Assembly: GCF_014202395.1 (NCBI RefSeq)
Contig: NZ_JACHGQ010000004.1
Span: forward strand, 1-64,000
Direction: 5' to 3'
Length of the DNA stretch: 64,000 nucleotides
Origin: Histophilus somni
GTDB lineage: Bacteria > Pseudomonadota > Gammaproteobacteria > Enterobacterales > Pasteurellaceae
Shown: piece by piece, positions 10,123 through 18,368 of the stretch
How the letters are laid out: each line of letters starts with the position of its first letter
Position numbering within the stretch: the stretch's first letter is position 1
Position numbers and translations under genes: made by a program
The notes under the pieces: generated by a model
What the model saw: the letters and a program-made list of their open reading frames with translations, nothing else
The model's database searches: none
Told to the model about the DNA's origin: nothing

Positions 10123-11355
10123 ATGTTATTTTTACGACAAAAATTCAAAAATAGATTAAAACTTACCGCACTTTTTTATGTAGTTTATTTGCTTTTTTCG
10201 TTTGTTGCTCGTGCCAATGAACTTACTCGCCTCCAAGAAAAAATTAAGTTACAAGAACAAAAAATTGCACAACAAAAAAATGAACAAAATGAATTACAAA
10301 ACGTATTAAAAAACCAAGAAAATAAAATTAGTCAAGCGGAAGATAAATTACGTCAAACAGAAGAAAATTTGAAAGAAACACAACAACTTATCAATACAAC
10401 AGATAAACAGATAAAACGCTTGGAAATGCAGCTCAAAAGTCAAAAAAAACTGCTTGCAGAGCAAATAGATAAAATGTACCGAGCTGAGATTAATTCTTCC
10501 GCAGTTGAAAAGTTGTTTTCTCAAGAGGCACAAAAATCTGAACGTATGCAGATTTATTATCGTCAGATGAATCAAACTCGTTTAAAGTTGATTAATGAAA
10601 TCCAACAAACTCAAGAACAGCTGGAGAATGAAAAAGCCCTTATTCAAGGAAAAAGAAAAAATCAGCAAAATCAGCTGACAACACAAAAACAACAACGACA
10701 AGAACTACAAAAATTACAGCGTGAGCAACAATTAATGCTTGAACAGCTGAATCAAAATTTAGTAAAAGATCAAAATAAGTTGGAGCAATTAAAGGCAAAT
10801 GAAATTACTTTGCGTCAACAAATTCAGCGAGCGGAGAAAATTACTAAAGAGAAGGAACAGCGAGAGCGGGCAGCATTGGCACGGAAAAAAGAGTCGGAAG
10901 AAAGGAAAAACCGAAAACCTTATAAACCGACAGCACAAGAAAAGCAACTTATGGCAAGTAAAAAAGGTTTAGGTGTTGCAAAAAAACAGTATTCTTTTCC
11001 TGTACAGGGTAAAGTTGTACAAGGTTTCGGTACAAGTCAAATGGGAGAATTGAAATGGAAGGGTATGGTAATTTCTGCGGTAAAAGGTTCTCCGGTAAAA
11101 GTAATTACAGATGGACGGGTTATTTTAGTCAGTCGTCTTGCAGGTTATGGTTTAATGGTAATCGTTAAACATGGAGAGTATGATCTCACCCTGTACGGTT
11201 ACAATCAATCTGCTATGGTTGAAGAAGGACAATTTGTGAAAGCCGGACAAAAAATTGCTGAGGTTGGTGATACGGGGAGTTATGCACTTCCGGCACTTTA
11301 TTTTGAGATTCGTCGTAAAGGGATACCCGTTAACCCGATGGGTTGGGTAAAATAA
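10123..11355 (+). CDS. envC: murein hydrolase activator EnvC
   Basis: EnvC is a periplasmic activator of septal amidases (AmiA/AmiB type) at cell separation. The 410-residue protein has a signal peptide (about residues 1-29, cleavage after VARA). A long Gln/Lys/Glu-rich coiled coil spans about residues 30-265, with a C-terminal LytM (M23) domain from about 290. The LytM active site is degenerate: KWKGM stands where a catalytic enzyme has a zinc histidine, LYGYN replaces YGHN, and LYFEI replaces LHFEI. That is typical of EnvC and fits an activator rather than an enzyme. It is directly followed by yibQ with one base between stop and start, as in other gammaproteobacteria. Confidence 0.93.
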   Translation: MLFLRQKFKNRLKLTALFYVVYLLFSFVARANELTRLQEKIKLQEQKIAQQKNEQNELQNVLKNQENKISQAEDKLRQTEENLKETQQLINTTDKQIKRLEMQLKSQKKLLAEQIDKMYRAEINSSAVEKLFSQEAQKSERMQIYYRQMNQTRLKLINEIQQTQEQLENEKALIQGKRKNQQNQLTTQKQQRQELQKLQREQQLMLEQLNQNLVKDQNKLEQLKANEITLRQQIQRAEKITKEKEQRERAALARKKESEERKNRKPYKPTAQEKQLMASKKGLGVAKKQYSFPVQGKVVQGFGTSQMGELKWKGMVISAVKGSPVKVITDGRVILVSRLAGYGLMVIVKHGEYDLTLYGYNQSAMVEEGQFVKAGQKIAEVGDTGSYALPALYFEIRRKGIPVNPMGWVK

Positions 11356-11356
11356 A

Positions 11357-12214
11357 ATGAGAAGAAATATATGTATTAAAAGTGCGGTTAAAATCAGTCT
11401 TATGGGGCTAATCCTGAGCATTGTATCGTCTTTTATTTATGCTCAACATAAACTGGCGATTGTAATTGATGATATTGGATATCGTCTTAAGGAAGATAAT
11501 CAGATTTATTCTCTGCCAAAAGAAGTTTCTGTTGCCATTATTCCTTCCGCACCTCATGCCAAGCAACGTGATCAACAGGCAAAACAACAAGATAGAGATA
11601 TTTTAATTCATTTGCCTATGCAACCGCTTAATCTGCAAAAAATTGAAGACGGTGGAATAAAATTAGGTATGTCGCAACCGGAAGTTTATCATCGAGTAAG
11701 AAATGCCAAAAGTATTTTACCCAATGCTATAGGTATGAATAATCACATGGGAAGTGCGGCGACAGCGGATAAAGATTTAATGAACAAATTAATGACCGCA
11801 CTTTTGCAACAAGATTTATTCTTTCTTGATAGCCGAACCATTGGGCGATCAGTTGCGGGGAAAATAGCGAGAGAGTTTGGTATACCCACTTTGGAACGTC
11901 ATATTTTTCTTGATGATAGTGATAAACTTAGTGATGTTCAACGCCAATGGAATGCAGCCATTCAATATGCTCGTAAACGGGGAACGGCTATTGTGATTGG
12001 ACATCCGAGAAAAAATACGATTGCAGTTTTGCAAATGGGGATAAAACAATTACCAAAAGATATTCAATTAGTGGGTATTGGCAGTTTGTGGCGTAATGAG
12101 AAGATAATTCCTCAGAAACCTTTTATTTATCTGTTTAATGATATACCCGCACCGACATCGCAAGCACCATTTCAAACTATTCCTTTGTTAAGAGGAGTAC
12201 CGACCGATATATAA
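11357..12214 (+). CDS. divergent polysaccharide deacetylase family protein (YibQ type)
   Basis: This 285-residue exported protein has a signal peptide (about residues 1-30, ending SFIYA). One divergent polysaccharide deacetylase domain follows, with IVIDDIG (about residues 36-42), LPMQP, MNNHMGSAAT and FLDSRT motifs. The family is often linked to envC, and the biochemical role is not settled. The start lies two bases after the envC stop, so the two are cotranscribed. A role in the envelope is inferred from export and context only. Confidence 0.88.
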   Translation: MRRNICIKSAVKISLMGLILSIVSSFIYAQHKLAIVIDDIGYRLKEDNQIYSLPKEVSVAIIPSAPHAKQRDQQAKQQDRDILIHLPMQPLNLQKIEDGGIKLGMSQPEVYHRVRNAKSILPNAIGMNNHMGSAATADKDLMNKLMTALLQQDLFFLDSRTIGRSVAGKIAREFGIPTLERHIFLDDSDKLSDVQRQWNAAIQYARKRGTAIVIGHPRKNTIAVLQMGIKQLPKDIQLVGIGSLWRNEKIIPQKPFIYLFNDIPAPTSQAPFQTIPLLRGVPTDI

Positions 12215-12238
12215 CAGAAAATACATGATTAAAGAATA

Positions 12239-12263
12239 AACCTCTGAAGGATTTTCAGAGGTT
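12239..12263. terminator. bidirectional terminator between yibQ and asnC
   Basis: AACCTCTGAA (12239-12248) pairs with TTCAGAGGTT (12254-12263). On the minus strand TTTATTCTTT follows, six bases past the asnC stop. The two flanking genes converge here. Confidence 0.75.
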
Positions 12264-12268
12264 GGAAG

Positions 12269-12721
12269 TCAAGGGCGAATGTCCCGTAAAATGGGATTTT
12301 GCATAGAAATCAACGTTTCTGTGGATTGAATTTCATCGATTAGTTGAATTTTTGTCGCAAGAACTGAATGAAGCTCAGCAATAGTATGGGTCATTACTTT
12401 AATAAAGATAGAATAGTTACCGGTCGTATAGTACGCTTCAACGACTTCATTGATATTCTCTAATTGTTTGATAACTTTGTCGTAGTCTTTCGCACTTTTT
12501 AAAATAATACCGATAAAGCAACATACATCATAACCTAATTTACGTTCATCAATGCGGATTTTTGTGCCTTGAATGATGCCGGATTGACGCATTTTTTCTA
12601 CTCGCACATGGATAGTGCCAGGACTGACACCGAAATTTTTCGCCATTTCTGCATAAGGTGTACGTGCATCTTTGATTAATACTCGTAAGATTTGTTGATC
12701 TAATTGGTCTAAATTTGGCAT
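12269..12721 (-). CDS. asnC: Lrp/AsnC-family regulator AsnC
   Basis: AsnC controls asparagine synthesis and activates asnA when asparagine is scarce. The 150-residue protein has an N-terminal helix-turn-helix (about residues 22-45, YAEMAKNFGVSPGTIHVRVEKM) and a C-terminal RAM ligand-binding domain (about 65-140). It is divergent from asnA across a 183-base A+T-rich gap that must hold both promoters, the classic asnC/asnA arrangement. Confidence 0.94.
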   Translation of the reverse strand: MPNLDQLDQQILRVLIKDARTPYAEMAKNFGVSPGTIHVRVEKMRQSGIIQGTKIRIDERKLGYDVCCFIGIILKSAKDYDKVIKQLENINEVVEAYYTTGNYSIFIKVMTHTIAELHSVLATKIQLIDEIQSTETLISMQNPILRDIRP

Positions 12722-12904
12722 ATTTATTTTTCCTTATTGTTTAGAATTAGAAAATATATAAAAATATTATGCTATTTTTAATATAAATTCAATATTAATA
12801 AAAAAATAAATAAATGGTATTGAATTAGTGGTATATTTTATTAAATAATACTTAACGTGAATTTAATATTCAATTACTCGTTATTAATTATTAGGATGTA
12901 TGTC

Positions 12905-13897
12905 ATGAAAAAATCATTTATTTTACAACAACAAGAAATTAGTTTTGCTAAAAACACTTTTACAGAAAAATTAATCGAACATTTAGGCATCATTGAAGTG
13001 CAAGGACCTATCTTAAGTCAAGTGGGAAATGGTATTCAAGATAATCTTTCAGGTACAGAGAAAGCGGTTCAAGTAAATGTGAAACAGATCACTGATGCCA
13101 AATTTGAAGTGGTGCATTCATTGGCAAAATGGAAACGTCATACATTAGCTCGTTTTAACTTTGCAGAGAATGAAGGCTTATTTGTACATATGAAAGCATT
13201 ACGTCCCGATGAAGATAGTCTGGATCAAACCCACTCTGTTTATGTTGATCAATGGGATTGGGAAAAAGTTATTCCAACGGGACGTCGCAACCTTGCTTAT
13301 TTAAAAGAAACTGTACGTTCAATTTATCAAGCTATTTTGGAAACGGAAGAAGCAGTACACCAAAAATTTGGGTTGAGTAAATTTTTACCTAGAGAGATTA
13401 CTTTTATACACAGTGAGGAACTTGTTCAACGTTATCCTGAATTGAACGATAAACAACGTGAAAATGCGATTTGCAAAGAATATGGTGCAGTATTCTTAAT
13501 AGGAATTGGGGGAGTATTATCAGATGGCAAACCACATGATAAGCGTGCACCTGATTATGATGACTGGACAACACCGTCTGAAGGTGAGTATTTAGGTTTG
13601 AATGGTGATATTCTTGTTTGGAATCCTGTATTGGAGCGTGCATTTGAAGTATCTTCTATGGGCATTCGTGTAGATGAAACCGCATTACGTAAACAACTGG
13701 CATTAACCGGTGATGAAGATCGGTTGCAATTTGACTGGCATCAAGATCTTGTCAACGGACGTTTACCGCTTTCTATTGGTGGTGGGATTGGTCAATCTCG
13801 CTTGGCGATGTTGCTTTTACAGAAAAAACATATTGGCGAAGTGCAATCAAGTGTTTGGCCAAAAGTTGTTACAGAACAGTTTGAAAACATTCTGTAG
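12905..13897 (+). CDS. asnA: aspartate-ammonia ligase (asparagine synthetase A)
   Basis: AsnA makes asparagine from aspartate, ammonia and ATP. The product has 330 residues, exactly the family length. It starts [14 protein letters not shown] and contains [21 protein letters not shown] and the class II aminoacyl-tRNA-synthetase-like ATP site [14 protein letters not shown] near the C terminus. The ATG at 12905 is preferred over an upstream in-frame start at 12857, because AGGA (12893-12896) precedes it and it matches known proteins. A paired-USS hairpin terminates it. Confidence 0.96.
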   Translation: MKKSFILQQQEISFAKNTFTEKLIEHLGIIEVQGPILSQVGNGIQDNLSGTEKAVQVNVKQITDAKFEVVHSLAKWKRHTLARFNFAENEGLFVHMKALRPDEDSLDQTHSVYVDQWDWEKVIPTGRRNLAYLKETVRSIYQAILETEEAVHQKFGLSKFLPREITFIHSEELVQRYPELNDKQRENAICKEYGAVFLIGIGGVLSDGKPHDKRAPDYDDWTTPSEGEYLGLNGDILVWNPVLERAFEVSSMGIRVDETALRKQLALTGDEDRLQFDWHQDLVNGRLPLSIGGGIGQSRLAMLLLQKKHIGEVQSSVWPKVVTEQFENIL

Positions 13898-13919
13898 CGT
13901 GCTTTTGAATATTATATTG

Positions 13920-13950
13920 AAAAAGTGCGGTAAAAATACCGCACTTTTTT
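13920..13950 (+). terminator. asnA terminator built from an inverted USS pair
   Basis: AAAAAGTGCGGTA (13920-13932) and TACCGCACTTTTT (13937-13949) form a 13-bp stem with a 4-base loop. Six T residues end the right arm. Each arm carries the Haemophilus uptake signal core. Confidence 0.92.
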
Positions 13951-14013
13951 ATATCAAAGCCAAAATGTTCTTGATAGAATACCCATTCACCTATTTTTAA
14001 CGAAATCTAGTTT

Positions 14014-14736
14014 ATGTATAGCTCATTTTCTTCTTTATTTGAACAAGTTTTGCAATCTCCCGATTTTATCATTTTAATAAAAATGTCTGTTGCTATGCTA
14101 TTGGGTGGAGCAATTGGCTTAGAGCGAGAATTGAAACATAAACCGGTTGGAGTAAAAACTTGCGTAATTATTTCGGTTACAACTTGTATTCTAACGATTG
14201 TTTCAATTAAAGCTGCGGAACATTATGCACAAGTTTCAGAAAATATTCGAACTGATCCAATGCGTTTAGCTGCACAGGTCATTAGCGGCATCGGTTTTTT
14301 AGGTGCGGGGGTAATTTTACGTAAAAGTAACGATGCTATTTCAGGATTGACAACTGCTGCTATTATTTGGGCAGCTGCTGGTATTGGTATTGTTGCTGGA
14401 GCCGGCTTCTTTTTTGATGCTTCAGTTGCTACATTTATGATTTTAATCGCAGTTCGGGTAGGTCCGACGTTACAACAAATTATCCGTCGCAGTACACGTA
14501 GAACACGTAAAACTAAAATTTATATTCAACTTAGTTCACCATTGATCATCAGTAAAGTTACGGATATTTTAATTAATAATAATTACCGAATTGATAGTTT
14601 ATCTGTCAAAGATTTACAAAATGGAGAAGTACGTTTAACCATTAGAGGATTAATCACAGATAAATCGAAAGTACAAGGCGTTTATTTGTTACTAAAAGAT
14701 GAAGAAGGCGTTGTCAGTATTGATTTGGCTAATTAA
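14014..14736 (+). CDS. MgtC/SapB family membrane protein
   Basis: This 240-residue inner membrane protein has the MgtC signature: MLLGGAIGLERELKHKPVGVKT (about residues 28-49), ISGIGFLGAGVILR (about 90-103) and ISGLTTAAIIWAAAGIG (about 109-125). About four or five membrane segments lie in residues 1-155. A soluble C-terminal ACT-like domain (about 165-240) follows. MgtC homologues are linked to growth at low Mg2+ and to survival in macrophages. The C-terminal domain is as in many housekeeping homologues, so the exact role here is open. It appears monocistronic. Confidence 0.85.
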   Translation: MYSSFSSLFEQVLQSPDFIILIKMSVAMLLGGAIGLERELKHKPVGVKTCVIISVTTCILTIVSIKAAEHYAQVSENIRTDPMRLAAQVISGIGFLGAGVILRKSNDAISGLTTAAIIWAAAGIGIVAGAGFFFDASVATFMILIAVRVGPTLQQIIRRSTRRTRKTKIYIQLSSPLIISKVTDILINNNYRIDSLSVKDLQNGEVRLTIRGLITDKSKVQGVYLLLKDEEGVVSIDLAN

Positions 14737-14860
14737 AAGAAAAATCCAGATATTTAATTGATTTGCTCCAAAAGTTGTACTACATACACCATCAACAAAT
14801 TAAGGGGCAGATTTTTTATGATCAAAGGGAATATCTCCTTAAAAATTTTATCCTTTTCAC

Positions 14861-14889
14861 TTGAGCTTTATTTTTAATCTCTGTATAAT
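14861..14889 (+). promoter_or_regulatory. sigma-70 promoter of the rpsF operon
   Basis: TTGAGC (14861-14866) and TATAAT (14884-14889) are separated by an optimal 17 bases. Transcription would start near 14896, leaving a leader of about 90 bases before rpsF. Confidence 0.75.
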
Positions 14890-14895
14890 CGCCAA

Positions 14896-14987
14896 CCTTA
14901 CAGCCATAGTTAATTTTCGTTCCTTGCTTCCGCAAGATTGGTGGCTGGTCTTATAATCGGAGGCTGATTAACCCGTAAGGAGCAGTA
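14896..14987 (+). promoter_or_regulatory. rpsF leader, candidate S6:S18 autoregulatory RNA
   Basis: The leader contains a short hairpin, CTTGC (14923-14927) with GCAAG (14932-14936), then a structured G-rich segment and CCCGTAAGGAG ahead of the start. Leaders of rpsF operons in many bacteria bind the S6:S18 complex through a CCG-containing motif, and CCG occurs here close to the ribosome binding site. The position is right; the fold was not computed. Confidence 0.5.
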
Positions 14988-15365
14988 ATGCGTCACTACG
15001 AAATCGTATTTATGGTTCATCCGGACCAAAGCGAACAAGTACCCGGCATGATTGAACGTTATACTTCTTCTATCAAAGAAGCCGGCGGTCAAATTCATCG
15101 CTTAGAAGATTGGGGTCGTCGCCAATTAGCGTACCCAATCAATAAATTACACAAAGCACATTATGTGCTAATGAATGTAGAAGCGCCTCAAGAAGTCATC
15201 GACGAGCTAGAAACAACTTTCCGTTACAACGACGCAGTTCTTCGTAACGTAATTATTCGTACTAAGCACGCCGTAACAGAAGCGTCCCCAATGGTTAAAG
15301 CACGTGAAGAGCGTAAGCCTTTAACTGAAGTTGAAAACAACGATTTTGAGGATGCTGAAGAGTAA
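14988..15365 (+). CDS. rpsF: 30S ribosomal protein bS6
   Basis: S6 binds 16S rRNA in the small subunit platform together with S18. The 125-residue product begins [18 protein letters not shown], the family hallmark, and has the single RRM-like domain followed by an acidic C-terminal tail (NNDFEDAEE). The strong ribosome binding site AAGGAG lies just upstream. It is first in the operon rpsF-priB-rpsR-rplI, and its end overlaps priB by 14 bases. Confidence 0.97.
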   Translation: MRHYEIVFMVHPDQSEQVPGMIERYTSSIKEAGGQIHRLEDWGRRQLAYPINKLHKAHYVLMNVEAPQEVIDELETTFRYNDAVLRNVIIRTKHAVTEASPMVKAREERKPLTEVENNDFEDAEE

Positions 15366-15678
15366 TTTAGAGGTTGATAATCGTTTTTCGTTAATTGGCA
15401 AAGTTGCTGATTTTCCAAAACGAAACAAGAGCCCAAATGGAATTGATCATTGCCTTTTCTATTTGGAACATCGTTCAAATAAGAAAGAAGCAGGTTTTAC
15501 CCGTCAAGCATGGTGTAAAATAGCCATCCAAATTAGTGGCAATCAATTAATAGAGAAAACTCAAAGCATTACGGTCGGTCAGCAATTATTAGTTGTAGGT
15601 TTTGTTACTTCGCATAGAAGTTCAAATGGTTTAAATCAATTAATATTGCATGCCGAGCAAATCGAATTTATAGAGTAG
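15352..15678 (+). CDS. priB: primosomal replication protein N (PriB)
   Basis: PriB is a dimeric OB-fold protein that binds single-stranded DNA and helps PriA reload DnaB at stalled forks. The product has 108 residues from the ATG at 15352 ([12 protein letters not shown]). An in-frame start seven codons earlier would extend the protein beyond family length. The segments [25 protein letters not shown] and [12 protein letters not shown] are typical. Its position between rpsF and rpsR is conserved in gammaproteobacteria, and it overlaps rpsF by 14 bases, which suggests coupling. Confidence 0.95.
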   Translation: MLKSNLEVDNRFSLIGKVADFPKRNKSPNGIDHCLFYLEHRSNKKEAGFTRQAWCKIAIQISGNQLIEKTQSITVGQQLLVVGFVTSHRSSNGLNQLILHAEQIEFIE

Positions 15679-15918
<240 letters not shown>

Positions 15919-15936
15919 TTTAAGGAGAATACGGTA

Positions 15937-16386
15937 ATGCAAGTAATTCTTTTAGATAAAATTGCTCATCTCGGTAACGTAGGTGATCAAGTTAGCGTTA
16001 AAGCAGGTTTTGCTCGTAACTTCTTAATTCCACAAGGTAAAGCAGTTATGGCAACTCAAGCTAATATTGAATATTTTGAAAGTCGTCGTGCTGAATTAGA
16101 ACGTAAAGCAGCAGAAGTTCTAGCTACAGCACAAGCTCGTGCTAATCAGTTAGCAGAATTGGCAACTGTTACTATTACATCTAAAGCCGGTGATGAAGGT
16201 CGTTTATTCGGTTCTATCACCGCACGTGATGTGGCTGAAGCAGTAACTGCGGCAGGTGTTGAAATCGCTAAAAGTGAAGTTCGCCTTTCAACAGGACCAC
16301 TTCGCACAACCGGCGAACACCAAGTCCGTTTCCAATTACACGGCGAAGTATTTGCAACATTAAATGTTGTTATTGTTGCAGAGTAA
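15937..16386 (+). CDS. rplI: 50S ribosomal protein bL9
   Basis: L9 binds domain V of 23S rRNA near the L1 stalk and helps keep the frame during translation. The 149-residue protein has the N-terminal rRNA-binding domain ([33 protein letters not shown] region, residues 1-40), a connecting helix and the C-terminal domain (about 80-149). It is last in the operon and is followed by a strong terminator. Confidence 0.97.
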   Translation: MQVILLDKIAHLGNVGDQVSVKAGFARNFLIPQGKAVMATQANIEYFESRRAELERKAAEVLATAQARANQLAELATVTITSKAGDEGRLFGSITARDVAEAVTAAGVEIAKSEVRLSTGPLRTTGEHQVRFQLHGEVFATLNVVIVAE

Positions 16387-16407
16387 TCATTAAAATTATA
16401 ATGACAG

Positions 16408-16434
16408 AACCCAACTTTTATGTTGGGTTTTTTT
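16408..16434 (+). terminator. rpsF operon terminator
   Basis: AACCCAAC (16408-16415) pairs with GTTGGGTT (16422-16429) around a 6-base loop. A run of seven T residues (16428-16434) follows. Confidence 0.92.
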
Positions 16435-16765
16435 ATATCTTTGTTGCCCCAAGTAATCTTATAGCTAAATTCTTTAACTCATACATTAATCCACGTATTT
16501 TTCTAACATAACATTATTCATTTCTATTTTTTATCCTTTATCCTTTGACAACCTTAGTAGCTTTAATTCAATTATAATAACGCACTGTTTTCTTACTAAC
16601 TCTTTGAGAAATAGTAATCTCCGATAATTCCTGTAATGATCATGGGCTTATTGTAATCTCTGCTGTTGTGTATGGGATATTTTAAAATCTAAATAATCCG
16701 ATACGGTGTGCCGTTTCTTTTTTGGGTATAATCTGTCAATCTTCTTTTACTAAAGGAGATTATTG
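16435..16765 (+). other. A+T-rich gap with a possible promoter
   Basis: No gene is recognisable in this 331-base stretch. The only notable signals are a TATAAT at 16727-16732 without a good -35 box, and the ribosome binding site AAAGGAG (16752-16758) that serves the small ORF at 16766. On the minus strand, short open stretches near 16580-16680 weakly resemble a helix-turn-helix but are broken by stops. Confidence 0.5.
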
Positions 16766-16894
16766 ATGAGTAAATCAAAAGTAATATTAATCCGATATAT
16801 ATGGTGCTACAATAAGTGCGGTGCATGGTGCATGGTGCATGGTGCATGGTGCATGGTGCATGGTGCATGGTGCATGGTGCATGCTTTGATATAA
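16766..16894 (+). CDS. heptamer-repeat small ORF (leader peptide candidate)
   Basis: This is a 42-codon ORF starting MSKSKVILIRYIW. An ideal AAAGGAG lies 7 bases before its ATG, and a TATAAT box (16727-16732) lies upstream. From codon 19 it runs through nine tandem copies of GTGCATG, which translate as a repeating VHGAWCM heptapeptide (21 bases, three DNA repeats) with no stop in any phase. It ends at TAA (16892-16894), 24 bases before the ATG of the amidohydrolase, in the same frame as that gene. Copy-number changes would move the stop. I recognise no function. It could be a leader ORF that tunes the next gene, or debris of a lost gene. Translation is inferred from the ribosome binding site alone. 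Confidence 0.5.
   Translation: MSKSKVILIRYIWCYNKCGAWCMVHGAWCMVHGAWCMVHALI
16821..16883 (+). repeat. nine perfect tandem copies of the heptamer GTGCATG
   Basis: Nine exact copies (63 bases) start immediately after an AAGTGCG uptake-signal half at 16814-16820. The array lies between the likely promoter and the amidohydrolase start. A 7-base unit is not a multiple of three, so copy changes alter both spacing and reading frame. Confidence 0.95.
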
Positions 16895-16918
16895 TATATT
16901 TTGAGTGAGGAATTTGCG

Positions 16919-18106
16919 ATGTCCTATTTAGAACGTGCAAGAGAGCTTTTTGATGAAGCAAAAGCAGTGAGAAGACAAATCCATCAACACCCTGAAGTGG
17001 GTTTTGAGTTGCCCGATACCATGGCGTTGATTAAGAAAAAATTGGATGAACATAATATTCAGTATCGTCAATTGGACGATGCCTATGCTCTAGTGGGGAC
17101 GTTGGGCGATCCGAGCAAGGGTAAGACGTTGTTGTTGCGTGCGGATATGGACGGCTTGCCGATGGTCGAAGAAGCGAATTTGGAATTTGCCGCCAAAAAT
17201 CAATGTGCACATTTGTGCGGTCATGATATTCATGCGACAAGTTTATTGGTTGCCCTGATCATGCTCAAAGAAGATGAAGATAAGTTGCAAGGGCAAATCA
17301 AATTTTTATTCCAACCTGCCGAAGAAACGCTGAATGGTGGCAAGTTGATGATCGAAAAAGGGGTGTTGGAAAACCCAAAACCGGATGCTGGTCTAGCACT
17401 CCATATGTGGCCTAATGGTGAAAAACCAGGGATTTTGATAAATAAAGAAGCTGCATTGGCATCTGCATTGAATTTTAAAATCGAGATTAAGGGCAAAGGG
17501 GCACACGGTGCGATGCCTTATAACGGTGTCGATCCTGTGTTTGTGGCTTCGCAAATTATTAACGGTGCCAATGGTATTTTGGCACGTGAGTTGCCTTCCA
17601 GCAAAGGGGCTTCTTTATCCATAGGATCGATCAGTGCACCGGGCGGGGCAATCAATATTGTGCCTCCTAATGCGTATTTGGAAGGAACTTCCCGCTCGTT
17701 ATACGATGATTCGGCTAAACACATGGCAAAACGATTGCCTGAAATTGTCGAGCATATCGGTAAGGCATTCAGAGCCGAGACAGTCTATGAGGAAGTAGCG
17801 AATGTGCCTGCGTTGGTCAATACGCCTACCATGTCTGAGTTGGTCAAAGCTTCTGCCGAAGAAGCCTTGGGCCCGGAATATACGGTGAAATATATTGATC
17901 CTCTTTTAGCTTCCGAAGACTATGCCCATATCGCCAGTCAATTGCCTGAATCCTGCTATTTCTTTGTGTCTTGCCCGCAACCGGATGCGGACGGCAATGT
18001 CTATGCGGTACACCACCCTAAGGTGGTCTTCAATGAAGAGGCATTGATTATCGGCCCTGCAACTATGGCACAAGCTGCGGTGAACTGGTTAGCAAGTCAT
18101 CGTTAA
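16919..18106 (+). CDS. M20-family metal-dependent amidohydrolase (hippurate/N-acyl amino acid hydrolase type)
   Basis: Family members hydrolyse N-acyl amino acids such as hippurate in the cytoplasm. The 395-residue product has the M20D layout. The binuclear metal motifs are HQHPEVGFE near the N terminus, LRADMDGLP (about residues 75-83), HLCGHDIHA (about 100-108, a CGHD ligand motif) and QPAEE (about 136-140). The lid domain lies between about residues 185 and 295. The true substrate cannot be told from sequence. GAGG lies upstream of the ATG at 16919; an in-frame TTG at 16901 is less likely. Base use is richer in G+C than neighbouring core genes (32 of 60 bases in 17821-17880), which suggests later acquisition. 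Confidence 0.85.
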   Translation: MSYLERARELFDEAKAVRRQIHQHPEVGFELPDTMALIKKKLDEHNIQYRQLDDAYALVGTLGDPSKGKTLLLRADMDGLPMVEEANLEFAAKNQCAHLCGHDIHATSLLVALIMLKEDEDKLQGQIKFLFQPAEETLNGGKLMIEKGVLENPKPDAGLALHMWPNGEKPGILINKEAALASALNFKIEIKGKGAHGAMPYNGVDPVFVASQIINGANGILARELPSSKGASLSIGSISAPGGAINIVPPNAYLEGTSRSLYDDSAKHMAKRLPEIVEHIGKAFRAETVYEEVANVPALVNTPTMSELVKASAEEALGPEYTVKYIDPLLASEDYAHIASQLPESCYFFVSCPQPDADGNVYAVHHPKVVFNEEALIIGPATMAQAAVNWLASHR

Positions 18107-18121
18107 GGGGGTGACTCAATG

Positions 18122-18166
18122 AGCCAGTGTGGTGTGTATTGAAATATCAATCCCATTGGCTTTTTT
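18122..18166 (+). terminator. amidohydrolase terminator
   Basis: AGCCA (18122-18126) pairs with TGGCT (18157-18161), with a second inner stem ATTGA/TCAAT. TTTTTT follows. The outer stem is interrupted by mismatches. Confidence 0.6.
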
Positions 18167-18368
18167 GTTTTTGAATTAAAAATATTTCATTCAAAGTTTT
18201 CCGTCAATATCCGCTTTGGGATCCCTTGCCATTTAAAAAATTAACCCAAGCGGTTTTTTTGCATAAACAGAAAAAAGTTGTAGCAATTATTACATCAATA
18301 TAGACTTGTTCCGATTTTAACTCATTGATATTTTAGTTAATCTAAAAATTTATGGAAATAAAATAGCC

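Noticed and set aside
16560-16680. Possible remnant of a transposase helix-turn-helix on the minus strand
   Set aside because: A short frame reads like ELSEITISQRVSKKTVRYYN, but it has no start, is flanked by stops, and I could not tie it to a specific insertion sequence family.
16689-16961. A minus-strand ORF of 90 codons with repeated APCTMHH
   Set aside because: It is the antisense reading of the same heptamer array, has no good ribosome binding site, and its frame would change with every repeat change. The plus-strand ORF has the proper start signals.
18281-18368. Promoter for the hrgA-like gene
   Set aside because: Several A+T-rich hexamers are present, but none has a convincing -35/-10 pair, so no site is listed.
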